Of a DNA stretch of 64,000 nucleotides, positions 9,671 through 18,300 are shown piece after piece. A model generated the notes under the pieces. The model worked only from the letters and a program-made list of their open reading frames with translations. It had not been told where the DNA came from and did no database searches. This DNA is from Mesorhizobium sp. ZC-5 (GTDB taxonomy: Bacteria > Pseudomonadota > Alphaproteobacteria > Rhizobiales > Rhizobiaceae): contig NZ_JAOWPT010000020.1 of assembly GCF_025753855.1 (NCBI RefSeq), forward strand, positions 1 through 64,000, given 5' to 3'. Each line of letters opens with the position of its first letter. The stretch's first letter is position 1. The position numbers were made by a program, and so were the translations under genes.

Positions 9671-10758
9671 GGACCGGCCACCTTCTGCAGGGTGACCTGC
9701 TGACCTTCGGCCAGGGAGTTGACGCCCGCCACCACCACGAGATCGCCTTTGACCAAGCCCTTGGAAACGGTGACGGCGTCGGTGTCGTAGCGAACCACGG
9801 TCACGGGTGTTTTCTTGACGGTGTTGTCGGGCTGCGCGACGACCCAGACCTGCGGCTGCTCCCCGGTCTGCAGCAGGGCGGTCGCCGGGACGCGGGTCAT
9901 GACCCCGCCCTCGACCTCCGCCCGTCCGGTCACAATGGTCCCAAGCCGCAAGGACGCCGGCGCGTTCGGCAGCGAAATCTTGACGGTATAGGTTCCAGTT
10001 ACCGGATCGGCGTTCGGAGCGATCTCGCGTATCGACCCGGCAATCTTTGCGTCCGGCGTATCCTGTGGCCAAACTTGCGCCGACATGCCGGGGTGCGCGA
10101 AAGCGATCCGCTGGGGAGAGACGGAAAATACCGCCTCGCGCTCGTCAAGCCGGGCGATCTGAACCACCATTTGGCCAGCCTGGAGAACTTGCCCGTTATC
10201 AGCGCCCGTCTGGGTCACGACGCCTTCGGTGGGCGCCAGCAACTGCGTATATTTGAGCTGATCTTCCGCGAGCCGGAGGTTCGCCTGCGCGGCTTTGAGG
10301 TTCGCCTGCGCGTTTTGAAGGGCACGCAGCGCGACGTCGTAGTCGGCCTGGGTCGTAAATCCCTGGCTGAGCAGTTTGCGGTATCGGACCTCCTGCGGCG
10401 CGGCCTGGTCGACATCCGCCTGCGCGGCGCTCAGTTGCGCCTGCGAAGCCTCGACCTTGTTGCGGAAGTCCGTGGGATCAATCTGGGCGAGCATGTCGCC
10501 GACGGCGACCATGGCACCAACGTCGACATTCCTCGAGATCAATCTCCCGGACACCAGGAAACCAACACTGCTGGTATAGCGGGCTTCGATCTGGCCGCTC
10601 GCCTGCGCCGACAGCAGCATCTCCTGCGGATTTGCCTCCATAACCCGCACGGTTCGAGGCGGCGGAGCCTCTACTTTCTCTTCGCTGCATCCGTAGAGAA
10701 ACAACGTGAACGCAACAGCCGCAAGCTGGTATGTGACGCCAATCCGAAATGTCAGCAT
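9667..10758 (-). CDS. RND efflux periplasmic adaptor lipoprotein
   Basis: 363 residues from ATG 10758 (MLTFRIGVTYQLAAVAFTLF), with a GAGGG ribosome site just upstream; the frame is also open 12 codons further. The signal peptide ends in a lipobox, LYGC, giving lipidated Cys24. The mature protein has a biotinyl-lipoyl-like segment (SGRLISRNVDVGAMVAVGDMLAQID), a long coiled-coil hairpin rich in Ala/Gln (SQAQLSAAQADVDQA to AQANLRLAEDQL), a second lipoyl half (PTEGVVTQTGADNGQVLQAGQ) and beta-barrel domains. This is the membrane-fusion protein linking the pump to an outer-membrane channel. Translationally coupled to the pump. Confidence 0.93.
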   Translation of the reverse strand: MLTFRIGVTYQLAAVAFTLFLYGCSEEKVEAPPPRTVRVMEANPQEMLLSAQASGQIEARYTSSVGFLVSGRLISRNVDVGAMVAVGDMLAQIDPTDFRNKVEASQAQLSAAQADVDQAAPQEVRYRKLLSQGFTTQADYDVALRALQNAQANLKAAQANLRLAEDQLKYTQLLAPTEGVVTQTGADNGQVLQAGQMVVQIARLDEREAVFSVSPQRIAFAHPGMSAQVWPQDTPDAKIAGSIREIAPNADPVTGTYTVKISLPNAPASLRLGTIVTGRAEVEGGVMTRVPATALLQTGEQPQVWVVAQPDNTVKKTPVTVVRYDTDAVTVSKGLVKGDLVVVAGVNSLAEGQQVTLQKVAGP

Positions 10759-10797
10759 TCCGCTGCCCTCACCCCTTGACCTTATCCGGATCAATCA

Positions 10798-10944
10798 TTG
10801 CTGTAACTCGCCGAGCGAACAGAATGCCGCGGCGGCAAGCTGTTCAATATTGGCGTTTGCCCGCCATCAGGTCCTGGCGGCAGGCGCCATCGTAATCAAG
10901 GTGGCGGACGACAGACCGGTCCATAATTTTCTGGCCGTCTTCAT
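10798..10944 (-). pseudogene. arylsulfatase relic (signal peptide plus deleted remnant)
   Basis: ATG 10944 opens a 25-residue reading frame beginning MKTARKLWTGLSSATLI and ending at TGA 10867. It closely matches the signal peptide of the intact sulfatase at 24941-26551 (MKMARKLWVSLSAATFM). The DNA beyond the stop still matches a later part of that gene: GATGGCGGGCAAACGCCAAT here against GATGGCGGGCAAGACACCAA there, which encodes MAGKTPNIDRLAAEG. An internal piece has therefore been deleted, the frame shifted and the rest lost. The ribosome site GAGGAA and upstream element are preserved. The relic ends about 40 bp before the RND adaptor gene. Confidence 0.75.
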
Positions 10945-11006
10945 AGTGGATTCCTCGTCTTTCGTACACTGTCCGGAGGACACTCACATTTTGGCGATTT
11001 CGAATG

Positions 11007-11023
11007 GAGTACGTTACCGTTAC
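11007..11023 (-). promoter_or_regulatory. shared 17-bp promoter element, copy 1 (core inverted)
   Basis: The minus strand reads GTAACGGTAACGTACTC, 63 bp upstream of the sulfatase relic ATG. Compared with the other three copies the 11-bp core is reverse-complemented while the GTACTC arm keeps its place. The flanking CCATTCGAAATCGC is shared with the intact sulfatase promoter. Confidence 0.65.
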
Positions 11024-11137
11024 AGGCGCTTATATCGAACATCGTTCTGCGTGAAGGCGAGGCATTCACTTTCGCGGCGCATTCTGTTTGCCGGCTCGCT
11101 CATCCTCGAAGGCATCGTTGCCGGACTGGCCGACAAT

Positions 11138-11153
11138 TTACCGTTACGTACTC
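11138..11153 (+). promoter_or_regulatory. shared promoter element, copy 2, upstream of mscS-like gene
   Basis: TTACCGTTACGTACTC on the plus strand, 91 bp before the MscS-like ATG at 11244. It is identical to copies 3 and 4 over 16 bases and has the same orientation relative to its gene. The element is not part of any coding sequence. Confidence 0.65.
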
Positions 11154-11243
11154 ACCCCAGCGATCAGGAAGCCGCAAAATCCGGTTCGACTACAGGCTGG
11201 CCGGCCCATTGGTGCGCAGCTCGTCAACGTATGGGAGGTCGGC

Positions 11244-13397
11244 ATGATTTCGAACCGCGCCAGCAGGATGAAGCCGTCTTGGTCCGCGCTGTGCTGGATA
11301 GCGCTGGTGTCACTGGTTTGCCTGACGGCGCTGGCCGGCGCGTCGGCCGCGCAAACGGAGCAGCCAACCGCAGGTTCGGCGAGCGAGGGGGCGGCTTCCA
11401 ACCCGAAGATTCAGGAATTGATCCGGCTACTGGACGATCCCGAAGTCCGCGCGGCACTCAAGGCAGCCGAACCGACTGCAACCGAACCGGAACTGCCGGT
11501 GGCAACGCAGATCGCCACATGGGAGAACGGCATCCGTGGGCATCTCGACAAGCTCGTCAATGCGTTTCCGCGCATCCCAGGCGAGGCGGTGAACGCCGTC
11601 CAGGTTGTGCAGACACAGATCAACAATCGTGGATTCGGAACAGTCCTCATATTGTTCGCCGGTCTGCTCGTACTCGGGTTCGGCGCCGAATGGCTATTCC
11701 GGCTTACAGTGCTGAGGACGGGGAACGACAGCGACCAGGCCGTTTCCCCCCGCTCGGACCTCGCCGCCGTTCTGCTTTCGGAACTGGCCCCGCTCATCGT
11801 CTTCGCCCTGGTCAGCGCAGGAATCTTCCTCTCATTCTCGTGGCCGCCGCTGCTGCGCCTCGTGGTCATGACCTATCTGGTCGCCTTCATCGTCGTGCGC
11901 TTGGTTCTGGCGATCGGCAGGATCCTGCTTGCCCCCCACATCGACACAAGCCAGGCGGCGGCCGCCGGCAAGCCCTCCCGGCTTGTTTCCATTACCGACA
12001 CGGAGGCACGCTTCTGGTACCGAAGACTGATCATCTTCACCGGCTATTTCATGGCCGCCTGGGCTTCAATCAGTCTCCTCGCGGCGCTGGGCTTCTCACC
12101 TGATGTGAGAAGTCTCCTCTCCTATCTGGCGGGGATCTTGCTGGTGCTGCTGACGCTCGAAATGCTTTGGAAGCGTCCGAACACGCTTGAGACCGGACAG
12201 TCATCGCGCACACGAAATTGGCTGCTCAGCATCTATCTCGTCATACTTTGGGGCCTTTGGGTGGCTGGGCTCAATGGCGTTCTGTGGCTCGGCATTTACG
12301 CGCTGCTCTTGCCGCGCCTGTTGGCGATCGCCGGCCAGGTTGCCGCCGCGATTGCCGGAGATCGAGGGAACCCTGCTTCGGCGCATTCGTTCCGGGCCGT
12401 GATAATCGTACGCGGAGTCCGGGCGTTGGTGGTCCTGCTCGCCGTCATGTGGCTTGCCGCTATCTGGCGCCTGAACCCCAACGCCTTGACCGAGGACGGC
12501 ACTACGGCTGGCGGGATCATGCGCGGCCTGCTTCAGGGCATCATAATCCTGCTCGTCGCCGACCTGCTGTGGCATCTGGCGAAAGCCTATATCGGCCAGA
12601 AGCTCGAAATGGCGACGGCAGACGGGTCCGTCAGCCCCGCTGAGGCTGCTCGCAGAGGCCGGTTGCGGACATTGCTGCCGATTTTCCGCAACATGCTTGG
12701 TGTCTTCATTGCTACCGTAGCGGTCCTCATCGTTCTTTCCGGTCTCGGCGTACAAATAGCCCCTCTGATCGCCGGCGCCGGCATATTCGGCGTGGCTATC
12801 GGTTTCGGTTCGCAGACACTGGTCAAGGATGTGATCAGCGGCGTGTTCTATATGCTGGACGATGCCTTCCGCGTCGGCGAGTACATCCAGAGCGGCAGCT
12901 ACAAGGGAACCGTCGAATCTTTCAGCCTTCGCTCGGTGAAGTTGCGACACCATCGCGGTCCGGTGTTCACGGTGCCATTCGGCGATCTCGGCGCGGTACA
13001 AAACATGAGTCGCGACTGGGTGATCGACAAGTTCGTGATCCGCGTGCCGTTCGACACCGATATTCCGAAGGTGAAGAAGCTGGCGAAGAGCGTCGGCGCC
13101 GAACTGAAAGCCGATCCGGAACTCGCCCAAGAAATACTGGAAACGGTGAAGATGAAGGGCGTCGAGCAGTTCAGCGACTTCGGCATCGAGATTAGCTTCG
13201 CCTTCAGGGTCAGACCCGGGCATCAGTCGGTGGTGCGGCGTCGCGCCTACACGATGATCAGGCAGGCTTTCATGGACAATGGCATCGAATTCGCCCAGCC
13301 GACGGTCCAGGTGGGAGGCGATAACAAGACGGCAGGAGCTGCCGCGGCGACCTCCGCGATGATGCGCAAGAAAGCCACCGAGATTGCGGGAGGTTAG
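11244..13397 (+). CDS. MscS-family mechanosensitive ion channel
   Basis: 717 residues from ATG 11244, preceded by GGGAGGTC. Residues 1-36 form a signal peptide or first TM, followed by an acidic periplasmic N-terminal region. At least eight to ten hydrophobic segments lead to the pore helix and beta domain, with IAPLIAGAGIFGVAIGFGSQTLVKDVISGVFYMLDD matching the MscS core (in pieces: GFGSQ, LVKD, ISG). The cytoplasmic C-terminal half contains VPFGDLGAVQNMSRDWV and the alpha/beta vestibule. It resembles the large YbiO/YnaI-type channels that release solutes on hypo-osmotic shock. It carries the shared promoter element also found before the sulfatase. Confidence 0.92.
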   Translation: MISNRASRMKPSWSALCWIALVSLVCLTALAGASAAQTEQPTAGSASEGAASNPKIQELIRLLDDPEVRAALKAAEPTATEPELPVATQIATWENGIRGHLDKLVNAFPRIPGEAVNAVQVVQTQINNRGFGTVLILFAGLLVLGFGAEWLFRLTVLRTGNDSDQAVSPRSDLAAVLLSELAPLIVFALVSAGIFLSFSWPPLLRLVVMTYLVAFIVVRLVLAIGRILLAPHIDTSQAAAAGKPSRLVSITDTEARFWYRRLIIFTGYFMAAWASISLLAALGFSPDVRSLLSYLAGILLVLLTLEMLWKRPNTLETGQSSRTRNWLLSIYLVILWGLWVAGLNGVLWLGIYALLLPRLLAIAGQVAAAIAGDRGNPASAHSFRAVIIVRGVRALVVLLAVMWLAAIWRLNPNALTEDGTTAGGIMRGLLQGIIILLVADLLWHLAKAYIGQKLEMATADGSVSPAEAARRGRLRTLLPIFRNMLGVFIATVAVLIVLSGLGVQIAPLIAGAGIFGVAIGFGSQTLVKDVISGVFYMLDDAFRVGEYIQSGSYKGTVESFSLRSVKLRHHRGPVFTVPFGDLGAVQNMSRDWVIDKFVIRVPFDTDIPKVKKLAKSVGAELKADPELAQEILETVKMKGVEQFSDFGIEISFAFRVRPGHQSVVRRRAYTMIRQAFMDNGIEFAQPTVQVGGDNKTAGAAAATSAMMRKKATEIAGG

Positions 13398-13448
13398 GCC
13401 GCCGCAGCAGCCTTACAGAAGACGGCCATCGTGCGGGTGGTTTCGGGC

Positions 13449-15194
13449 TTATTGAACGTACAGACCAGCCTTCGAAAGGCCCGTCTCAAGCGAGGAGACG
13501 AATTCGGCTTCGAAACGGCGCGCCGCCATATCGTTTCGAAAATATCCCTCAAATCCCACACGTGAATTTCGAAGCGCTTCCGCCGCCGCTTCAGCCTCCT
13601 GCTTTCTGCCAAGCTGTCCGAGAGCTGCCGTGCGCAGAACCTCGACGTCGCAGCAAGGTGCATCCTGCCGTTGCCATAGACGGGTCAATGTATCTTCGAA
13701 CGCGCCGCGGCGATAAGCGTCCATCGCCAGCGCGATATCCACATCGCGATAGGAGGTCTTGTCGATCCGATCGGCCTTCAACACGAGAGAGATACCTTCT
13801 TCCCATTTGCCGGTTATGCAGAGTATTCGACCAAGCCTTGCCAAGGCCCTGGCGTCGTTCGGATTGAGAGAAACGGCTCGACGCCCAGCGAGGATGGCCG
13901 CCTCGATTTGCCCCGACCGGTACAGCGCCGACATCTGCGCGAAGGCACTCGACGCCGAATGGGGCGCCAATGCCACCGATCTGTTGGCGAGTTCGAGGGC
14001 GCGAGCAGACAGCCCGCTCGTCGCCTCGGGTGGGCTGGCCAGAAGCACGGTGGAAAGAGCGGCGTGCGCGTCCGCGTCGCCCGGCCGGCGCTTCAGAGTC
14101 TGCTCCAGGCAAACCCTGGCCTGCGCCAAGGCTTCGGATTCGTGCGATCGGATGGCATGATACGAACGCAGCACACATCCGTTCCCGAGTGACGAGCCTG
14201 CGAAGTCGCGGCGCGCTTCACTGTTGTTGATAACACCTTCGACACCGGCGATCTGGTTCGCCAGCAGGCCGACTAGTGTCCCGGCAGGCTGTTCGCTATC
14301 CGGCGCGGTTTCGCTTCGCGAGATCAGCGCTTCGCCGCTGTGCAAGTCGATGACCTGCCACCAGACCGATCGCGCCGGTTCGCCCGGAAGATATTTCATC
14401 ACGACTTGATAGTGGCCTTGCGGCGACGTGATTGTCGAAGACGTGCGCAACTGGGTATCGACCGACAAATCGTTACCGGTGGGAAGCACAAGCACCTTGA
14501 GCGTCTGGAATTGCGACAGCGCCACCATGAGCGCGTCCCGCATCTTCTGGGCGTCGCCATCGAAGCTTTCACCGGCCGACCTCATGTCGATCGTGACGCT
14601 GGGCTTTTCAGTAAATGTCACGCTCGGCTGCTGGCCGAATATCTGGAACAGAACGTAGGAACCCAGCAAAAATCCGCCAACGGCACCGATCGAAATGGTC
14701 GCCCGGATCAATCTGGCGGAAGGTTTCAGCCGAGAGAATTGGAAACCTCGGTCTATACCCGAGGCCCGGGCGAATTGGCCGCCTGGCGGAGATATCCGGC
14801 TTTCAGCGCGATCGCCTGCGGGAATTCGGCTGACGGCAGGGATATAGCGTCCTCTTGGGAGATCAATTCGAAGGCCACCGTCCTGTCCATGAAGTTCATA
14901 ATACTGCGTAAGGGATGCGCGCAGCCGCGTCGCTTCAATACGCACGATAGGATCGATCGCCGGATCAAAGTTCTCCGGACGGCCGAAAACGTCTATCGCG
15001 ATAGAATAAGCCTTGACCTTGTTCTCCCCGCCCTGGAGCATCTGTTCGGTGACATAGCGGAGAAAATTCTTGTTTCGCTCCGTCGAGCGAAACTCGGGGT
15101 CGGAGAGAACCCTCTCCAGTTCAGCCATGGTCTCCCGCTCTGTGATCGCCGGCTCGTCCGGCGCGATATCACAGCGCAATGTGTTGACTTGCAT
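13449..15194 (-). CDS. membrane-anchored TPR protein with N-terminal adenylate-cyclase-associated domain
   Basis: 581 residues from ATG 15194, with GAGGGG five bases upstream; a GTG at 15206 is possible. Residues about 20-105 (FRSTERNKNFLRYVTEQ, VKAYSIAIDVFGR, FDPAIDPIVRIEATRLR, LPRGRYIPAV) form a domain familiar at the N-terminus of rhizobial TPR and cyclase-like signalling proteins. One TM segment follows near residues 165-185 (ISIGAVGGFLLGSYVLF), then a periplasmic-looking region and several TPR-like helical pairs (residues 360-530, for example AVSLNPNDARALARLGRI). No catalytic motif is visible. It converges with mscS and diverges from the autotransporter block. Probably a sensor or scaffold; function unproven. 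Confidence 0.75.
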   Translation of the reverse strand: MQVNTLRCDIAPDEPAITERETMAELERVLSDPEFRSTERNKNFLRYVTEQMLQGGENKVKAYSIAIDVFGRPENFDPAIDPIVRIEATRLRASLTQYYELHGQDGGLRIDLPRGRYIPAVSRIPAGDRAESRISPPGGQFARASGIDRGFQFSRLKPSARLIRATISIGAVGGFLLGSYVLFQIFGQQPSVTFTEKPSVTIDMRSAGESFDGDAQKMRDALMVALSQFQTLKVLVLPTGNDLSVDTQLRTSSTITSPQGHYQVVMKYLPGEPARSVWWQVIDLHSGEALISRSETAPDSEQPAGTLVGLLANQIAGVEGVINNSEARRDFAGSSLGNGCVLRSYHAIRSHESEALAQARVCLEQTLKRRPGDADAHAALSTVLLASPPEATSGLSARALELANRSVALAPHSASSAFAQMSALYRSGQIEAAILAGRRAVSLNPNDARALARLGRILCITGKWEEGISLVLKADRIDKTSYRDVDIALAMDAYRRGAFEDTLTRLWQRQDAPCCDVEVLRTAALGQLGRKQEAEAAAEALRNSRVGFEGYFRNDMAARRFEAEFVSSLETGLSKAGLYVQ

Positions 15195-15219
15195 GGCACC
15201 CCTCACTTCCGCTTGCCAT

Positions 15220-15260
15220 CCTAGTTCGACGAACAGGTCGATCTAGTCGGCGAAGCGACC
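15220..15260. repeat. direct repeat flanking the autotransporter gene, copy 1
   Basis: This copy holds GAACAGGTCGATCTAGTCGG (15231-15250) followed by a one-base variant and GAAGCGACC. It matches 22363-22402 over about 40 bp with few differences, in the same orientation. Weaker similarity continues rightwards: ATGGTCGTCATTTGCCGAAT here against ATGGTCGTCGTTGCCGATCC at the kinase start. Confidence 0.8.
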
Positions 15261-15383
15261 ATTCGGGATGGCGACGCCAAGCTCGAATGGTCGTCATTTG
15301 CCGAATCCGCTTCATCCACAAATGCCAGCAACTGCCTTGTTCATCGAGCGGCTGGATGAATTCGATGGACTGCAAGGCTTCCT

Positions 15384-18300
15384 TTAGAACTTGTAGCTCA
15401 ATCGGAGCGAGCCGCCGTGACTGGTGTAGGTATCGGAGAACGCGCCCGAATATTGCGCGCGTACGCTGAAGCCGTTGTCGTTGGCCAGATCGACGCCGGC
15501 GGTCAGCCGGCCCACCACATCCGCCAGCGGCACTTCGCTGTCGAAGCCGCCGATCCCGGCCGGCGCCTGGGCCAGACGCGCCGAGGTATCCCAGCTGTCG
15601 ACAGTGCTGAAGCTCACTCCGGCCGCCGCATACGCCCGCATCACCGTCGTCTCGCTCAGTTCCACCCGCGTGCCGATCTCCACAGCCGGCGTCGCGTGGA
15701 AACTCCACTGGCCGGCGCCGTCGACCAAAAGATCGAGTGCACCGGTTCCCGACTCGCGATAGCCGTCGGCATGCGTGTAGATCAGGTCGAGATCCACCAA
15801 CGGCCGCACATAATACGGGTCCTGCGTAAAGGTGTAGGCCGCGCGCACCCGGGCACTGAGATTGTAGATATCCGGATCGCCTTCGGCCTGGCCGGCAAAG
15901 CCCGGAATGCGGATCGTGCGCGTGTTGTCGTACCAGCCATAGCTGCCGGCAAGGGCGCCGGACAATAGCCACGGGCCGTTCTGGTGCTTCAGCGAGACGC
16001 CGGCATAGAGGATATCGCCGTCGGCGTTGACCCGGTCATCGTCGCCGCGAATGGAACTGCGGTCGTAGCCGCCGGCGAGACCAACGAACCAGTCCGGCGA
16101 CACCTCGAACTGGGCACCCGCCTGCATCGAGTAGGTCGTGGTGTCGAAGCCCGATATGCCACCCGAAGCCTTCTGGTCGAGCACCTGGCCGCCAGCCTGG
16201 GCCCAGCCGCATTCGGTCTCAGTCAGGACCGAGGTTCCCGCGGCAAACATCGGGCAGCTCAGCAGCAGGTCCAGATGCTGCTGCGTGGTGGCGATGCTGC
16301 CGGCCGCGGCCGCGCCGGAAACACCGGGCGACATGTCGGACAGGGCCGATCCATAGCTGCCTACGTCGTCGTCGGCGAGATTTCCGAGCGTGCCGAACAG
16401 CGTGCCGAAAGAGCCGCCGCCGACATCCCAGATCTCCTGCAGGTGACCGGCAACGTTGTTCTGATCGTCGTTCAGATCGGCGCCGGGCTCGGCAAAGTGA
16501 GCCGAGGTTGCCGAAACCGACAGTTCGTTTCCTGCCCGGGTGACAGCATAGTCGAAGAGTGCCGACTGGGCGCTCAGCGAATGGTCCAGGGTGCCTCCGA
16601 CGGTAAGGAACGGCAGGCTGATGTCGGGCAGGACGCTGATGGCGTTCACCGCGAACTTGCCTTCCAGCGTAGCGTCGCCCTCGACGGTCAGACGGTCCAT
16701 GCGGGAGCCTGCGAAGTCGGCCGTAATCGCCAGTATGCCACCCGTGTCCTGCGTGAGGTCGCCGGTGATTCTGGTGGTGTCGATGCCGCCGGAATGGCCG
16801 ATCGTCAGTCGGCCATGATTGACCACGTCAGCTTCGTAGATCTTGGCATCCGTCAGCAGGCCGCCCGTCTGGTTGATAACGGAGATGGGCATGTCGTGGC
16901 CGAAGCGGGCCGCCACCGGGATGGTGTCGTCGGTGGATATCTTGCTGGTCGGCGCGTTGCCGTCGACGCTCGTCTCGAAGACGCTGCCGCTGATCGTGCC
17001 GGAGTTATGCACATTCAGTGTGCCGGACTGCGTTCTGCCATTGGTATATTGGATGGCACGGCCCGAGGCGGCCGAGACAGAGCCTCCGGCACTGACGGTC
17101 ATCACATTGTTCTTCCCGCCCGAAACCCACACACCGGTGCCATTGTCGCCCGAGCCGCCGGTGACGGAACCACTGACGTTGACGCTGACCGTACCGTTGT
17201 TCTCCGTCCCCGCATCGCTCTGCGCGAAGATGCCGATCGCGTCCTTGCCGGTCGCCAGGATAGCCCCGCCGGCATTGAGGGCGACCGTCACGTTGCCGCT
17301 TTTGCCGGACGTCGAGAGACTTCCGTTGGAGCCGATGAAAGCGCCGCTGGCATTGCCGCCGAAACCGCCGCCGCCGCCGATCGACTGGGCCAGGATGCCG
17401 TAGGCATAGTCGCCCGACGTGAAGATGTTTCCGTTGGCCGTGACGGTGACATCGTGGCCGTCCCCGGTGCCGGCGGAACTCATGCCCTTCAACGAGAGCG
17501 GCGCACCCGAGGCGGTGCCGCCGATGCCGCCGCCGCCGCCAATCGACTGGGCAACAAGGCCATGGGCGGCAATGCCCAGCGTTTTGATCTGGCCATTCGT
17601 CAGGTCGACCGTGACGACGCCGCCGTTTGTTGTTCCACTGCCGCCGGAGCCTCCAACCACGATCGAGGCGATGCTGTCGGCCTCGCCGGCGCCGCCGATG
17701 CCGCCACCGCCGCCGATCGACTGCGCCACGAGGCCATGGGCCCGGTCGCCATAAGTGGTCAGGAAGCCGCCGTAGTTCAGGTCGACTTCGCCGCCGCTGC
17801 CGCCGACACCACCGCTGCCGCCGACGGTGAGATCGATCGAGTGGCTGTCGTCGTCTTCGGCCGCCGTGCTGCTGCCGGCGCCGCCGACGCCGCCGCCGCC
17901 GCCGATCGACTGTGCAACGAGGCCGTGCGCGTCGTCGCCAGTGGTCTGCAGGGAGAGCCAGCTTCCCACATCGGTCGTAACTTTGCCGCCATTGCCGCCA
18001 ACGCCGCCGCTGCCGCCGATGCCGCCGCCGACGGTGATCTTGCCGGCCGCCTGGTCGGAACCATCGCCGCCCTGCCCGCCGCCGCCGCCGATCGACTGCA
18101 GCAGCACGCCATAAGCGCTATAACCAGTGGTATTGACAACGGGGGTGCCGTGGTCAGCGTCGAAGGTGATAGCGACCGTGCCGCCATCGCCACCGGCACC
18201 GCCGCCGCCGCCGACGCCCACATCGATGTTGGCCGTCGCCTGGCTGCCGGATATGGTCGATGAGCCGGCTGTGCCGCCGCCACCGCCGATCGATTGTGCG

